The position numbers were made by a program, and so were the translations under genes. A stretch of DNA of 64,000 bases from Rhodocyclaceae bacterium (GTDB lineage Bacteria; Pseudomonadota; Gammaproteobacteria; Burkholderiales; CAIKXV01), in contig JADCHX010000023.1 of NCBI GenBank assembly GCA_020248265.1, positions 1 to 64,000 on the forward strand. The letters are read 5' to 3'. The notes under the pieces were generated by a model that was not told where the DNA came from, made no database searches, and saw only the letters and a program-made list of their open reading frames with translations. Shown piece by piece: positions 42,989 through 51,300 of this stretch (position 1 is its first letter; the number at the start of each line of letters is the position of its first letter).

Positions 42989-43932
42989 TGCCGCATCCGC
43001 CGGACGGCAGCGGCGCGACCGGCGCCACGGTCGCGCCGACGGCGCACGATGCGACGGCGAGGGACGCCACGGCCAGGGCGGCGAAAGCCCAGGCGCGCGG
43101 CATCGTGGCCATGATGATCAGCGCACTGCTTCTGATGCTTGGCGACTCGATCTCGAAGTTCCTGCTCGAGACCTATCCGATCGGCCAGGTGATCACCATC
43201 CGACAGTTCGCCGCGGTCCTGGTGATCCTCGCCTGGGCACTGTCGGTGGGCGGGCCGTCCGTGCTCAGGATCGTATCGTGGCGCGGCCAGCTGGTACGCG
43301 GCGGCCTGTTCCTCGCCGGCACGTTCGTGATCCTCAGCGCCCTGCACCGGCTGCCGCTGGCCACGGTCACCGCGATCACCTTCGCCAGCCCGATCTTCGT
43401 AGCGGCGCTGTCGGCACCCGTCCTGGGCGAGAAGGTCGCACGCAGGCTGTGGATCGCGATCATCGTCGGCTTCATCGGCGTGCTGGTGATGATCCGGCCG
43501 GGAGCCGCCAGCTTCGAGTGGGCGCTCCTGCTGCCGGTGATCGGCGCTGCGGTCAACGGCGTGCGCGACCTCGTGTCGCGCCGGCTGTCGCGTACCGACC
43601 ACTCGCTGTCCATCCTGTTCTGGTCGACCCTCATCGTCGCGCTGGGCGGCCTGCTGATGGAGCCCTCGGGATGGCTGCCGGTCAGCGCCGGCATGCTCGC
43701 CTGGTTCGTGCTCGCCGGCGTGATCAATGCCGGCGCGCATTTCGCGATGATCGAAGGCCTGCGGCTCGGACGCGCCGCGGTGGTGACGCCGTTCAAGTAC
43801 ACCGGTCTGGTCTGGGCGGTGCTGCTCGGCGTACTGCTCTGGAACGAGTGGCCCGACCGCTGGCTGCTGCTGGGTGCACTGATCGTGATCGGCGCCGGCA
43901 TCTACATGAGCCGGGTACCCGCGACCCGCTAG
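42988..43932 (+). CDS. EamA/DMT-family transporter
   Basis: A 314-residue inner-membrane protein with about ten hydrophobic helices in two EamA repeats (one ending VLVMIRPG, the second ending IGAGIYMSRVP). Such proteins export or exchange amino acids, metabolites or nucleotide sugars. The first 38 residues are a charged, alanine/threonine-rich repeat-like extension (HDATARDATARAAKAQARG) before the first helix. It overlaps dusA by one base (TGATG) and its stop codon shares the CTAG tetranucleotide with the convergent pyrD stop. Confidence 0.9.
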   Translation: MPHPPDGSGATGATVAPTAHDATARDATARAAKAQARGIVAMMISALLLMLGDSISKFLLETYPIGQVITIRQFAAVLVILAWALSVGGPSVLRIVSWRGQLVRGGLFLAGTFVILSALHRLPLATVTAITFASPIFVAALSAPVLGEKVARRLWIAIIVGFIGVLVMIRPGAASFEWALLLPVIGAAVNGVRDLVSRRLSRTDHSLSILFWSTLIVALGGLLMEPSGWLPVSAGMLAWFVLAGVINAGAHFAMIEGLRLGRAAVVTPFKYTGLVWAVLLGVLLWNEWPDRWLLLGALIVIGAGIYMSRVPATR

Positions 43933-45011
43933 CTTGAGCCGCGCAGGTCGACGCCGACCGCTTCGCCGAGGCTCGCGAAGCCGTCACGGCGCAGCAGCGC
44001 CGCCAGGTCGCGCTTGATCTGGTTGACCAGCGGCAACCCGTAGAACACCAGTGCCGAGTAGAGCTGGACCAGCGAAGCGCCCGCGCGGATCTTCGCGTAG
44101 GCGTCCGCGCCGCTGGACACGCCACCACAGCCGATGATCGGCAGGCGCCCGCCGGTCGCGCGCGCGAAATCGGCGAGGCAGGCATTGGCCCGTGGCAGCA
44201 GCGGCGCGCCGGAAAGGCCACCGGCCTGCGCGGCATCCCGGCCCAGCAGCCCGGGCGGCCGCTCGATCGTGGTGTTGCCGATGATCAGGCCGTCGAGGCC
44301 GGTCGCGAGCGCCACTTCGGCGATGTCCTGTACCTGCTGCGCATCGAGGTCGGGGCCCACCTTGGCCAGCAGCGGCGGTGGCTTGCAGCCGGCCGGGGTC
44401 GCCTCGCCCCTGGCCACGAGCACCCGCCCGAGCAGGTCCTCGATCGGTGCGCGCGCCTGCATGCCACGCAGCCCCGGGGTGTTGGGCGAGGAGATGTTGC
44501 ACACCAGGTAGTCGGCCAATCCGGCAACGGCCCGGATGCCGATGACGTAGTCGGCCGCACCATCGGCGGTTTTCTTGTTCTTGCCGAGGTTCGCACCGAC
44601 GATACCGCGCGCCCCACCCCGGCGGCGGCGCGCCCGCAGCCGCTCGGCATAGGCGTCGATGCCCTGGCTGTTGAACCCGAACCGGTTGATCACTGCCCGG
44701 TCTTCGGTGAGCCGGTACAGGCGCGGCTTCGGGTTGCCCGGCTGCGGCTTCGGCGTGACCGAACCGGCCTCCACGAACCCGAAACCGGCCCTGAGCATCG
44801 GATCGACCACCTCGGCATCCTTGTCGAAACCGGCGGCGAGCCCGATCGGGCTCGCGAAATCGAGATTCCAGATCCGCGTCGCGAGGATCGGATCCTCGTA
44901 CGGGCCGGGCATCGGTGCCAGGCCCAGCTTCAACGCGGACAACGCGACAAGGTGGGCGGCTTCAGGGTCGAGCCGGTGCAGCAGTCGTTGCGACCAGGGG
45001 ATATCGTTCAT
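43929..45011 (-). CDS. pyrD: Dihydroorotate dehydrogenase, quinone-dependent (class 2)
   Basis: A 360-residue flavoprotein that oxidises dihydroorotate to orotate in pyrimidine synthesis, at the inner membrane surface. The N-terminal amphipathic helices (PWSQRLLHRLDPEAAHLVALSALK) are the class 2 membrane-association domain; the core shows GLAAGFDKDAE, GSVTPKPQPGNPKPR, NRFGFN and the catalytic serine S175 in NISSPNTPGLRG. The start MNDIPWSQ was chosen over an upstream ATG on family length. Its TAG and the EamA gene's TAG on the other strand lie in the same CTAG. Confidence 0.95.
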   Translation of the reverse strand: MNDIPWSQRLLHRLDPEAAHLVALSALKLGLAPMPGPYEDPILATRIWNLDFASPIGLAAGFDKDAEVVDPMLRAGFGFVEAGSVTPKPQPGNPKPRLYRLTEDRAVINRFGFNSQGIDAYAERLRARRRRGGARGIVGANLGKNKKTADGAADYVIGIRAVAGLADYLVCNISSPNTPGLRGMQARAPIEDLLGRVLVARGEATPAGCKPPPLLAKVGPDLDAQQVQDIAEVALATGLDGLIIGNTTIERPPGLLGRDAAQAGGLSGAPLLPRANACLADFARATGGRLPIIGCGGVSSGADAYAKIRAGASLVQLYSALVFYGLPLVNQIKRDLAALLRRDGFASLGEAVGVDLRGSS

Positions 45012-45176
45012 GGCTGCCGATTCTATCCCGCCTGCCCGTGCTGCCGGCCGCATGCTGCTACGGCAGGTCCGCGCAACAGCATGCGCGCCTCATCTGCTAC
45101 CCTCGCGCCCACTACGTGTGACCACCCCTGCAAAGCCGCGCCGGATGCGCGGCGCATCGACCGGACGGGCCCCTGC

Positions 45177-45749
45177 ATGAAGCGAATGATCATCGGCATC
45201 ACCGGCGCGTCCGGCATCATCTACGGCGTGCGCGCCCTCGAGATCCTGCGCGAACTGCCCGACGTTGAAACCCACCTCGTGATGTCGCCGTCGGCCGCGC
45301 GCACGCTGGTCGAGGAAACCGACTACGACCTGGACCACGTGAAGTCGCTGGCCAGCGCCCAGCACAACTACCGCGACATCGGGGCATCGATTTCCAGTGG
45401 CTCCTTCAAGACCGAAGGCATGCTGGTGGCCCCCTGCTCGATCAAGACCCTTTCGGGCATCGCCAATTCGTTCGACGACGAACTGATCGTGCGCGCCGCA
45501 GACGTCTGCCTGAAAGAGCGCCGGCGCGTCGTGCTGCTGCTGCGCGAGACGCCGCTGCATGCAGGCCATATCTCGCTGATGGAACAGGCCACGCGCAATG
45601 GCGCGATCATCATGCCGCCAGTGCCCGCCTTCTACCATCGGCCGAAGACCCTCGACGACATCGTCACCCAGACCGTCGGCCGCGCGCTCGACCTGTTCGG
45701 CATCGACACGCGCACGGTAAAACGCTGGAAGGACGAGCCGGCATCGTGA
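45177..45749 (+). CDS. ubiX: Flavin prenyltransferase UbiX
   Basis: A 190-residue flavoprotein making prenyl-FMN, the cofactor of UbiD-type decarboxylases. Visible are GITGASGIIYGVRALEIL (phosphate loop), GSFKTEGMLVAPCSIKTLSG (active-site PCS) and LLLRETPLHAGHISLM. No ubiD is nearby. In the cell it serves ubiquinone synthesis and possibly aromatic acid decarboxylases. The stop overlaps the GTG start of the next gene by four bases (GTGA). Divergent from pyrD over 165 bp. Confidence 0.95.
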   Translation: MKRMIIGITGASGIIYGVRALEILRELPDVETHLVMSPSAARTLVEETDYDLDHVKSLASAQHNYRDIGASISSGSFKTEGMLVAPCSIKTLSGIANSFDDELIVRAADVCLKERRRVVLLLRETPLHAGHISLMEQATRNGAIIMPPVPAFYHRPKTLDDIVTQTVGRALDLFGIDTRTVKRWKDEPAS

Positions 45750-46276
45750 CGGCAGACGCCACCGGCAAGGACAGCTTCTGGGGCTTCTCGCTGCGCATCT
45801 ATGCCCGGCCGGACGTGCCGCAGGCCTGCCTGGCCCTGCAGGACGAGGGCGGCGCCGACGTCAACCTGGTGCTGTTCCTGCTGTACCTTGCCGATTGCGG
45901 TCGGATGCTCGACGAGGCCGCCGTGGCAGCGCTAGACCAGGCCACGCGCGACTGGCGTGAGCAGGTAGTGAAGCCGCTGCGCGGCGTGCGCCGCCTGCTG
46001 AAGGAAGACATCGGGGCGTTCCAGGCGGACGCGACCGCCTCGCTGCGCAGCGACGTCAAACGGACCGAACTGGCCGCCGAGAAGTTGCAGCAGTTCACCC
46101 TCGAGGCGCTCGCCCCACCAGCCACCGCGGGCGAAGCGGCGACCTCGCGGCGGCTCGCGGCGGCGACCCACCTCGCCAGCTACGCCGCGCGCTGCGGCAA
46201 CTGGCCGGAGGAAGCGCTGCATGTGCTGATCGACGCGTGGGCCGCAGATGCGTCATCGCGCGGCATGCTGGACTGA
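45746..46276 (+). CDS. TIGR02444-family (DUF2390) protein (GTG start)
   Basis: A 176-residue helical protein of unknown function. FWGFSLRIYARPDVPQACLALQDE, then DVNLVLFLLYLA and WREQVVKPLRGVRR are the conserved blocks of the TIGR02444 family, which is common in beta- and gammaproteobacteria. No catalytic residues are recognisable. The GTG start overlaps ubiX by four bases, so the two are coupled. The next gene is an ABC exporter 41 bp later. Confidence 0.85.
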   Translation: MTADATGKDSFWGFSLRIYARPDVPQACLALQDEGGADVNLVLFLLYLADCGRMLDEAAVAALDQATRDWREQVVKPLRGVRRLLKEDIGAFQADATASLRSDVKRTELAAEKLQQFTLEALAPPATAGEAATSRRLAAATHLASYAARCGNWPEEALHVLIDAWAADASSRGMLD

Positions 46277-46317
46277 GCAGCCGCCCGGCACTCGCCTTAC
46301 CGGAGGACAATCCGGCC

Positions 46318-48282
46318 GTGGCCGGCAACCGCCGGCTGCACCCCCTGTCGACTGCCGCCGCCTCCGGCGCACCCGTGCCCTTGCCGATCTTCCGCTACTT
46401 CGAAACCCGCGTGCAGCAGACGGCGCTGCCGCCCGCGGCGCCGCCTGCGGGGCTGCTCGCCTTCTACTGGCATTTCATCCGCCAGACCCGCGGCCTCTAT
46501 CTGGCGATGCTGTGCACCGGCCTCGCGGTAGCGTTGATCGACACGGTGATTCCCCTTTTCATCGGCAGGCTCGTCGGGCTGATGGAGAATGCCGACCGCG
46601 CAGCGGCGTTCGCGGAATCGGGGCCGATGCTGGCGGGCATGGCGCTGCTGATCCTGGTCGGGCGGCCGCTGGCGATGCTCGCCGACAGCCTGGTGCGCAA
46701 CAACGCGGTGCTGCCCGGCGTCACCAGCATGATCCGCTGGCAGAGCCACTGGCATGTCGCCCGCCAGGGCTGGTCTTTCTTCCAGAACGATTTCGCCGGG
46801 CGCATCGCCAACCGGGTGATGCAGACCAGCAACGCGCTGCGCGAATGCGTGGTGAGCAGCATCCGCGCCATCTGGTACATCGCGATCTACGGGCTCACCG
46901 CGCTGCTGCTGATGGCGGCCGTCGACTGGCGCCTTGCGGTGCCCACCGCGCTCTGGTTCGTCGGCTACGTGTTCTTCCTGCATCGCTTCGTGCCGCGCAT
47001 GCGCGACCTGGCAAAGGCGAGCTCGGAAGTACGCTCGATGGTGATGGGGCGGGTGGTCGACAGCTACACCAACATCCTGACGGTGAAGCTGTTTGCCCGC
47101 GCTCGCGACGAAGACGCCTTCGTGCGCGAAGTGATCGACGAGCATACCGCGGCGATGGCCGCGCACATGCGGCTGATCACGCGCTTCATGTTCACGCTCT
47201 CGGTGATGAACGCGCTGCTGCTCACCTCGACCGCAGCCATAGGCATCCACCTGTGGAGCGAAGGCGCGATCGGTGCCGGGCTGGTCGCCACCGCGCTGCC
47301 GCTCGCCTGGCAGATCGCCAACGTCGCCGGCTGGGTCAGCTGGGAAGTCACCGGCATCTTCGAGAACATCGGCATCGTGCAGGAGGGGATGGAAACCATC
47401 GCGGTGCCACTGACCCTGACCGACCGGCCTGGCGCGGCCGAACTCTCGGTGCAGCCGGCGCCGCGTGGCGGTGCCATCCGCTTCGAACGGCTGAGCTTCA
47501 CCTACTCGCGTGAAGACGGCCGCAAGGTGCTCGATGACCTGTCGCTGGATATAGCGCCCGGGGAGCGCGTCGGCCTGGTCGGACGCTCAGGTGCAGGCAA
47601 GTCGACGCTGGTCAACCTGCTGCTGCGCTTCCACGAGACCGAGCACGGCCGGATCCTGATCGATGGCCAGGACATCTCCCAGGTGACGCAGGAGAGCCTG
47701 CGCGCGGCCATCGGCATGGTGACCCAGGACACCTCGCTGCTGCACCGCTCGATCGCGGCCAACATCGGCTACGGGCGGCCGGGCTCGACGATGGCGCAGA
47801 TCGTGGCCGCCGCACGCAAGGCCCAGGCGCACGACTTCATCGTCGACCTGCAGGACTGGAACCAGCGCGCCGGCTACGACGCGCATGTCGGCGAGCGTGG
47901 GGTCAAGCTGTCCGGCGGCCAGCGCCAGCGCATCGCGATCGCACGGGTGATCCTGAAGGATGCACCGATCCTCGTGCTCGACGAGGCTACCTCGGCGCTC
48001 GACAGCGAGGCAGAGCGCGCGATCCAGGAGCAACTGTTGGGGCTGATGGAGGGCAAGACCGTGATCGCGATCGCGCACCGGCTGTCGACCATCGCGCGCA
48101 TGGACCGGCTGGTGGTCCTCGACGCTGGCCGGGTGGTCGAACAGGGCACGCACGAAGAGCTGCTTCGACTGGGCGGCCACTACGCCGTATTATGGAGGCA
48201 TCAGTCCGGCGGCTTCCTGCCGGAGGCCCTGCCGGCGGAAACAGCAATCCCGGCATCGACCGTGACCGCGACACACCCTTAG
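46318..48282 (+). CDS. ABC-type exporter, fused permease and ATPase (GTG start)
   Basis: A 654-residue half-transporter, working as a homodimer in the inner membrane. About six membrane helices occupy residues 50-350; the ATPase shows Walker A GRSGAGKST (422-430), signature LSGGQ (531-535), Walker B ILVLDE (about 551-556) and the H-loop IAIAHRLS. The GTG at the 5' end has GGAGG 11 bases upstream; longer starts overlap the preceding gene. The family (MsbA/multidrug type) exports lipids, peptides or drugs; the substrate is unknown. The sequence QGWSFFQNDFAGRIANRVM is typical of a large ABCB-like subgroup in Burkholderiales. Confidence 0.92.
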   Translation: MAGNRRLHPLSTAAASGAPVPLPIFRYFETRVQQTALPPAAPPAGLLAFYWHFIRQTRGLYLAMLCTGLAVALIDTVIPLFIGRLVGLMENADRAAAFAESGPMLAGMALLILVGRPLAMLADSLVRNNAVLPGVTSMIRWQSHWHVARQGWSFFQNDFAGRIANRVMQTSNALRECVVSSIRAIWYIAIYGLTALLLMAAVDWRLAVPTALWFVGYVFFLHRFVPRMRDLAKASSEVRSMVMGRVVDSYTNILTVKLFARARDEDAFVREVIDEHTAAMAAHMRLITRFMFTLSVMNALLLTSTAAIGIHLWSEGAIGAGLVATALPLAWQIANVAGWVSWEVTGIFENIGIVQEGMETIAVPLTLTDRPGAAELSVQPAPRGGAIRFERLSFTYSREDGRKVLDDLSLDIAPGERVGLVGRSGAGKSTLVNLLLRFHETEHGRILIDGQDISQVTQESLRAAIGMVTQDTSLLHRSIAANIGYGRPGSTMAQIVAAARKAQAHDFIVDLQDWNQRAGYDAHVGERGVKLSGGQRQRIAIARVILKDAPILVLDEATSALDSEAERAIQEQLLGLMEGKTVIAIAHRLSTIARMDRLVVLDAGRVVEQGTHEELLRLGGHYAVLWRHQSGGFLPEALPAETAIPASTVTATHP

Positions 48283-48293
48283 GACGCGACGCC

Positions 48294-49070
48294 ATGAACC
48301 ATCCCTCGAGCAACGGCCTGGACAGCGACGTGCGCAGCCGGGTCTCCACCGACGAATGGACTGCACGCGTCGACCTCGCCTGCTGCTACCGCCTGCTCGC
48401 GCACTATGGTTCGAACGACCTCACCTACAACCACTTGTCGATGCGCGTGCCGGGCGAACCGCAGCACCTGCTGATCAAGCCGCCGACGATGATGTTCGAG
48501 GAGGTCACCGCCTCCAGCCTGTTGAAGTTCGACTTCGACGGAACCCCCCGGCAGGACAGCCCGCGGCTGCGCGGCGGTGGCCTGGTGATCCACGCCGGGC
48601 TGCTGGCGGCCCGCCCCGACCTGAACGCGGTATTCCATACGCACACCGAAGCAGCGATGGGTGTGTCCTCGCAACAGCACGGCCTGCTGATGATCAACCA
48701 GCAGGCCGTCACGTTCTACAAGCGCATCGCTTACCACACGTTCGGCGGCTTCGAGTTCAACATGGAGCAGCGCGCGCCGCTGATCCGCGACCTCGGCGAG
48801 CAGTCGATCATGCTGCTGCGAAACCACGGCGCGCTGGTGTGCGGCCCGAGCGTGCAGGACGCCTTCTTCGAGCACCACTTCCTCGAGATGGCCTGCAAGG
48901 GACAGATCGCCGCACTGTCCGGCGGCGCGCCGGTCACGCTGATCGACGATTCGGTCTGCGAATACGCGCTCGCGCAATCGCAGGGCGGCGAGCGGCTCGC
49001 CAATCGCGCAAAGAACTGGGCAGCCTGCCTGCGCCAGGCCGACCGCCTCGATCCGTCGTTCAGGGACTGA
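48294..49070 (+). CDS. Class II aldolase/adducin-family protein
   Basis: A 258-residue protein of the fuculose-1-phosphate aldolase/adducin fold. Zinc ligands are in FHTHTEAAM (two histidines) and RNHGALV (third); the N-terminal substrate loop is SNDLTYNHLSMRVPG. The catalytic glutamate of true aldolases is replaced in this subgroup, so decarboxylase or other activity is possible. It starts 11 bp after the ABC exporter and is convergent with the selenoprotein-like gene. Confidence 0.88.
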   Translation: MNHPSSNGLDSDVRSRVSTDEWTARVDLACCYRLLAHYGSNDLTYNHLSMRVPGEPQHLLIKPPTMMFEEVTASSLLKFDFDGTPRQDSPRLRGGGLVIHAGLLAARPDLNAVFHTHTEAAMGVSSQQHGLLMINQQAVTFYKRIAYHTFGGFEFNMEQRAPLIRDLGEQSIMLLRNHGALVCGPSVQDAFFEHHFLEMACKGQIAALSGGAPVTLIDDSVCEYALAQSQGGERLANRAKNWAACLRQADRLDPSFRD

Positions 49071-49100
49071 CCGGCGCCAGCCAAGCCTCGACCCTGGCAC

Positions 49101-49158
49101 CCCTGGGGTCCACCCCTGGGGTCTGACCCCGGGGTCTGACCCCAGGGTCAGACCCCAG
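49101..49158. repeat. Palindromic GGGGTC/GACCCC repeat cluster
   Basis: CTGGGGTC occurs at 49103 and 49116, followed by two adjacent copies of GGGGTCTGACCCC (ending 49130 and 49143) and by AGGGTCAGACCCCAG. All are versions of the palindromic core GGGGTC-N-GACCCC, able to form several alternative hairpins. It lies between the convergent aldolase and CMD-like genes and runs into the 3' end of the latter, whose last two sense codons and stop it supplies. This core is widespread in proteobacterial intergenic regions as a REP-like element (established pattern; mobility here is inferred). Confidence 0.85.
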
Positions 49159-49753
49159 CCTTACCCGCCTCGGCGGCGGTACGCTCGCGGATCGACTCCG
49201 CCAGTTCGCCATGCTGCACATGCAAGGTCAGCAGCCAGCGCTGCCCACCCGACATGAAGCCGATGTAATGGCCGAGCTCGACCAGTTCGGGCTCGGTGAA
49301 GTGGCGGTGGAGTTCATCCCACATGGCATCGTCCGCATGCAGCGGATTGCCGATGATCGCGTCGCAGTAGCGCAGCGCAATCTTCTCGCGATCGGTGAAG
49401 GCGTCTGACTGCAGGTAGGACTGCTCGCCGTCGAGCAGCGACATCCGGTGACCGGGGACCCGCACGAACTGTGCGGTATTCATGTTCCCTCAATAGTGGC
49501 AGTCGGTGGCGAACATCCGACCCCATGAGGTGGCGATACGCGCGCGCATCAGCTCTCGCATTTCCTGCGGCAGCACGCCCTCGGCGCGCATTGTCCGGAT
49601 CAGCGAAGTGAACGAGCGCATCACCACCTTGTTGTGCGCGCGGATCGCCTGATTCTCGGGGCCGGGGCTGCCGGTCTCGATCGCATCGACCAGCCACTGC
49701 TTCATCTCGGGATCGGTCACGTCCTGCGGATGCAGGTAGCGTATGCGGGCCAT
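49148..49753 (-). CDS. CMD/AhpD-like protein, probable selenoprotein with CxxU motif
   Basis: One frame of 202 codons (201 residues) interrupted by a single in-frame TGA at codon 88 (49490-49492). The residues before it are ATDCHY and after it GNMNTAQFVRVPG, so the TGA replaces the second cysteine of the CxxC redox motif (C85, U88). Both parts have carboxymuconolactone decarboxylase/AhpD character: RELMRARIATSW before, and REKIALRYCDAIIGNP, DELHRHFTEPELVELGHYIGFM after. AGGAGG precedes the first ATG. A SECIS-like hairpin follows the TGA. The likely role is peroxide or thiol redox chemistry. Alternatives: a Cys-to-stop mutation (TGC to TGA), or reinitiation at the ATG seven bases later (49483). 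The true stop lies in the repeat cluster. Confidence 0.85.
49455..49489 (-). promoter_or_regulatory. Candidate bacterial SECIS element
   Basis: Directly after the in-frame UGA the mRNA can fold into an upper stem CCGCAC/GUGCGG (perfect 6 bp) with the five-base loop AGUUC, and a lower stem GGGAAC/GUCCC with one bulged A. The loop begins 20 bases after the UGA and contains G and U at its second and third positions. Known bacterial SECIS elements have a G in the first two loop bases and about 16-37 bases between UGA and loop, so size, position and loop agree. Confidence 0.7.
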
Positions 49754-49802
49754 TGCACTCCTCCTGTGTGGTGACATTCTTCCCTGCATGTCTATGCTGC
49801 CG

Positions 49803-49831
49803 GTTGTACCCCACGGCCGATGCCCCGTAAA
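49803..49831 (-). promoter_or_regulatory. Candidate promoter of the CMD-like gene
   Basis: TTTACG and TACAAC are spaced 17 bases apart on the minus strand (four of six matches each), 50 bases before the start codon. Confidence 0.35.
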
Positions 49832-49872
49832 GCAGGACGGTCGAACGCGATTTCCGCACCGGCGAGCATGCG

Positions 49873-49905
49873 TACCTGCCTGGCCCGCCGTTGTGCACGC
49901 AGGTA
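49873..49905. promoter_or_regulatory. Inverted repeat, possible operator of the RND operon
   Basis: TACCTGC and GCAGGTA (7-bp arms, 19-base spacer) lie in the region divergent to the efflux operon. The right arm falls between a possible -35 (TTGTGC, 49891) and -10 (TATAGT, 49912; 15-base spacing), where a TetR-type repressor could act. No tetR-like gene is adjacent. Confidence 0.35.
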
Positions 49906-50019
49906 TGTCGGTATAGTCGGGAGACCGTATCGTGCGGTCACGCGACGGCCGCACTGCACGGCACTTCACCGCGCTGGCCGATCCCCTGGCACACGGTCGT
50001 TCAGCAAAAGGTGTCATCG

Positions 50020-51300
50020 ATGCAAGCAAAGCGACAACCTCCGGCGGCCCGGGCCGTTCCCGGCGCGGCCCTGCTCCTCGTTGTCGTCCTCGCGCTGGCC
50101 GGCTGCGGTGAGGGTACGAAGCCTGTGTCCGGAGAGATGAAGACCGGCGCCGGCGCGCCTGCCGACCGCAAGGGAAGCAAGGGCGCCCCCCCGCCACCGG
50201 AAGTAGGCGTGGTGACGGTCGACACCGGTACGGTCGGGCTGGTCACCGAACTGCCCGGCCGCACCGAAGCTTCGCGCATCGCCCAGGTGCGCGCCCGCGC
50301 CGCCGGCATCCTGCAGCAGCGGCTGTTCCGCGAAGGCAGCGACGTCAAGGCCGGACAGGTGCTGTTCCAGATCGATGCGGCACCCTATCGTGCGCTGCTG
50401 GCGGCCGCGCAGGCTGCCGTCGCACGCGGCGAGGCGAACGTGATGCAGACGCGTGCACAGGCCGAGCGCTACAAGCCGCTGGCCGAAGCCAACGCCATCA
50501 GCCAGCAGGACTATGTCAACGCGGTTGCCGCGCAGAGACTCGCCGAGGCCGAACTGGCCGCCAGCCATGCGTCGCTGCAGACCGCGCAGATCAACCTCGG
50601 CTACGCGAGCGTGACCGCGCCGATCGCCGGCCGCATCGGGCGCGCGCTGGTGACCGAGGGCGCACTGGTGGGCCAGAGCGAGTCGACGCCGCTGGCCGTC
50701 GTGCAGCAGATCGACCCGATCTACGTGAACATCCTGCAGCCGGTGGCCGACGTGCTGCGCCTGCGCGCGGCCATCGCCCGCGGCGAACTGCGGCGGGCGG
50801 GAGCGGAAGAGGCGGTGCCGGTGCGCCTCGTGCTGGAAGATGGCACGGTGTATCCGGTCGCGGGCCGATTACTGTTCTCGGACCTGTCTGTGGACGCGGC
50901 AACCGGCCAGATCGCGCTGCGCGCCGAGGTGGCAAACCCGCGCGGCGTGCTGCTGCCCGGCATGTACGTACGCGCGCGCCTGGAGCAGGCGAGCGCCGCA
51001 TCGGCCATCCTGCTGCCCCAGCAGGGCGTGCAGCGCGCGGCGCAGGGCGACAGCGTGAAGGTGGTGGCAGCCGACGGAAAGGTATCCGACCGGCCGGTGA
51101 AGCTCGGCCCGGCACGCAATGGCCAGTGGGTGGTGCTGGAAGGACTCAAGGCCGGCGAGCAGGTAGTGGTCGACGGCTTCCAGAAGCTGCAGGGTGATCG
51201 TCCGGTCAAGGCGGTGCCATGGCAGGCGCCGGGCAGCACGCCGGCCGGGGCGGCCGCGCCACCGGGCGCGCCCTCCCCCGCGCGGGCACAGGGGTCCTAG
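50020..51300 (+). CDS. RND efflux periplasmic adaptor lipoprotein
   Basis: A 426-residue membrane-fusion protein of the AcrA/MexA type. The lipobox LAGC puts the lipidated cysteine at residue 29; barrel-sandwich halves are seen at VRARAAGILQQRLFREGSDV and TAPIAGRIGRALVTEGALV, the helical hairpin in between (AAQAAVARGEANVMQTRAQ), and the membrane-proximal domain at the end. It links the inner-membrane pump with the outer-membrane channel. AAAGG precedes the ATG by eight bases. It has a proline/alanine-rich tail and abuts the pump gene (its stop is directly followed by the pump ATG). Confidence 0.95.
   Translation: MQAKRQPPAARAVPGAALLLVVVLALAGCGEGTKPVSGEMKTGAGAPADRKGSKGAPPPPEVGVVTVDTGTVGLVTELPGRTEASRIAQVRARAAGILQQRLFREGSDVKAGQVLFQIDAAPYRALLAAAQAAVARGEANVMQTRAQAERYKPLAEANAISQQDYVNAVAAQRLAEAELAASHASLQTAQINLGYASVTAPIAGRIGRALVTEGALVGQSESTPLAVVQQIDPIYVNILQPVADVLRLRAAIARGELRRAGAEEAVPVRLVLEDGTVYPVAGRLLFSDLSVDAATGQIALRAEVANPRGVLLPGMYVRARLEQASAASAILLPQQGVQRAAQGDSVKVVAADGKVSDRPVKLGPARNGQWVVLEGLKAGEQVVVDGFQKLQGDRPVKAVPWQAPGSTPAGAAAPPGAPSPARAQGS

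Noticed and set aside
49148..49483. Separate 111-codon gene downstream of the TGA
   Set aside because: It is in the same frame as the upstream part, begins seven bases after the TGA, and lacks the N-terminal half of the domain. A weak GAGGG precedes its ATG, so reinitiation is possible, but one recoded gene explains more.
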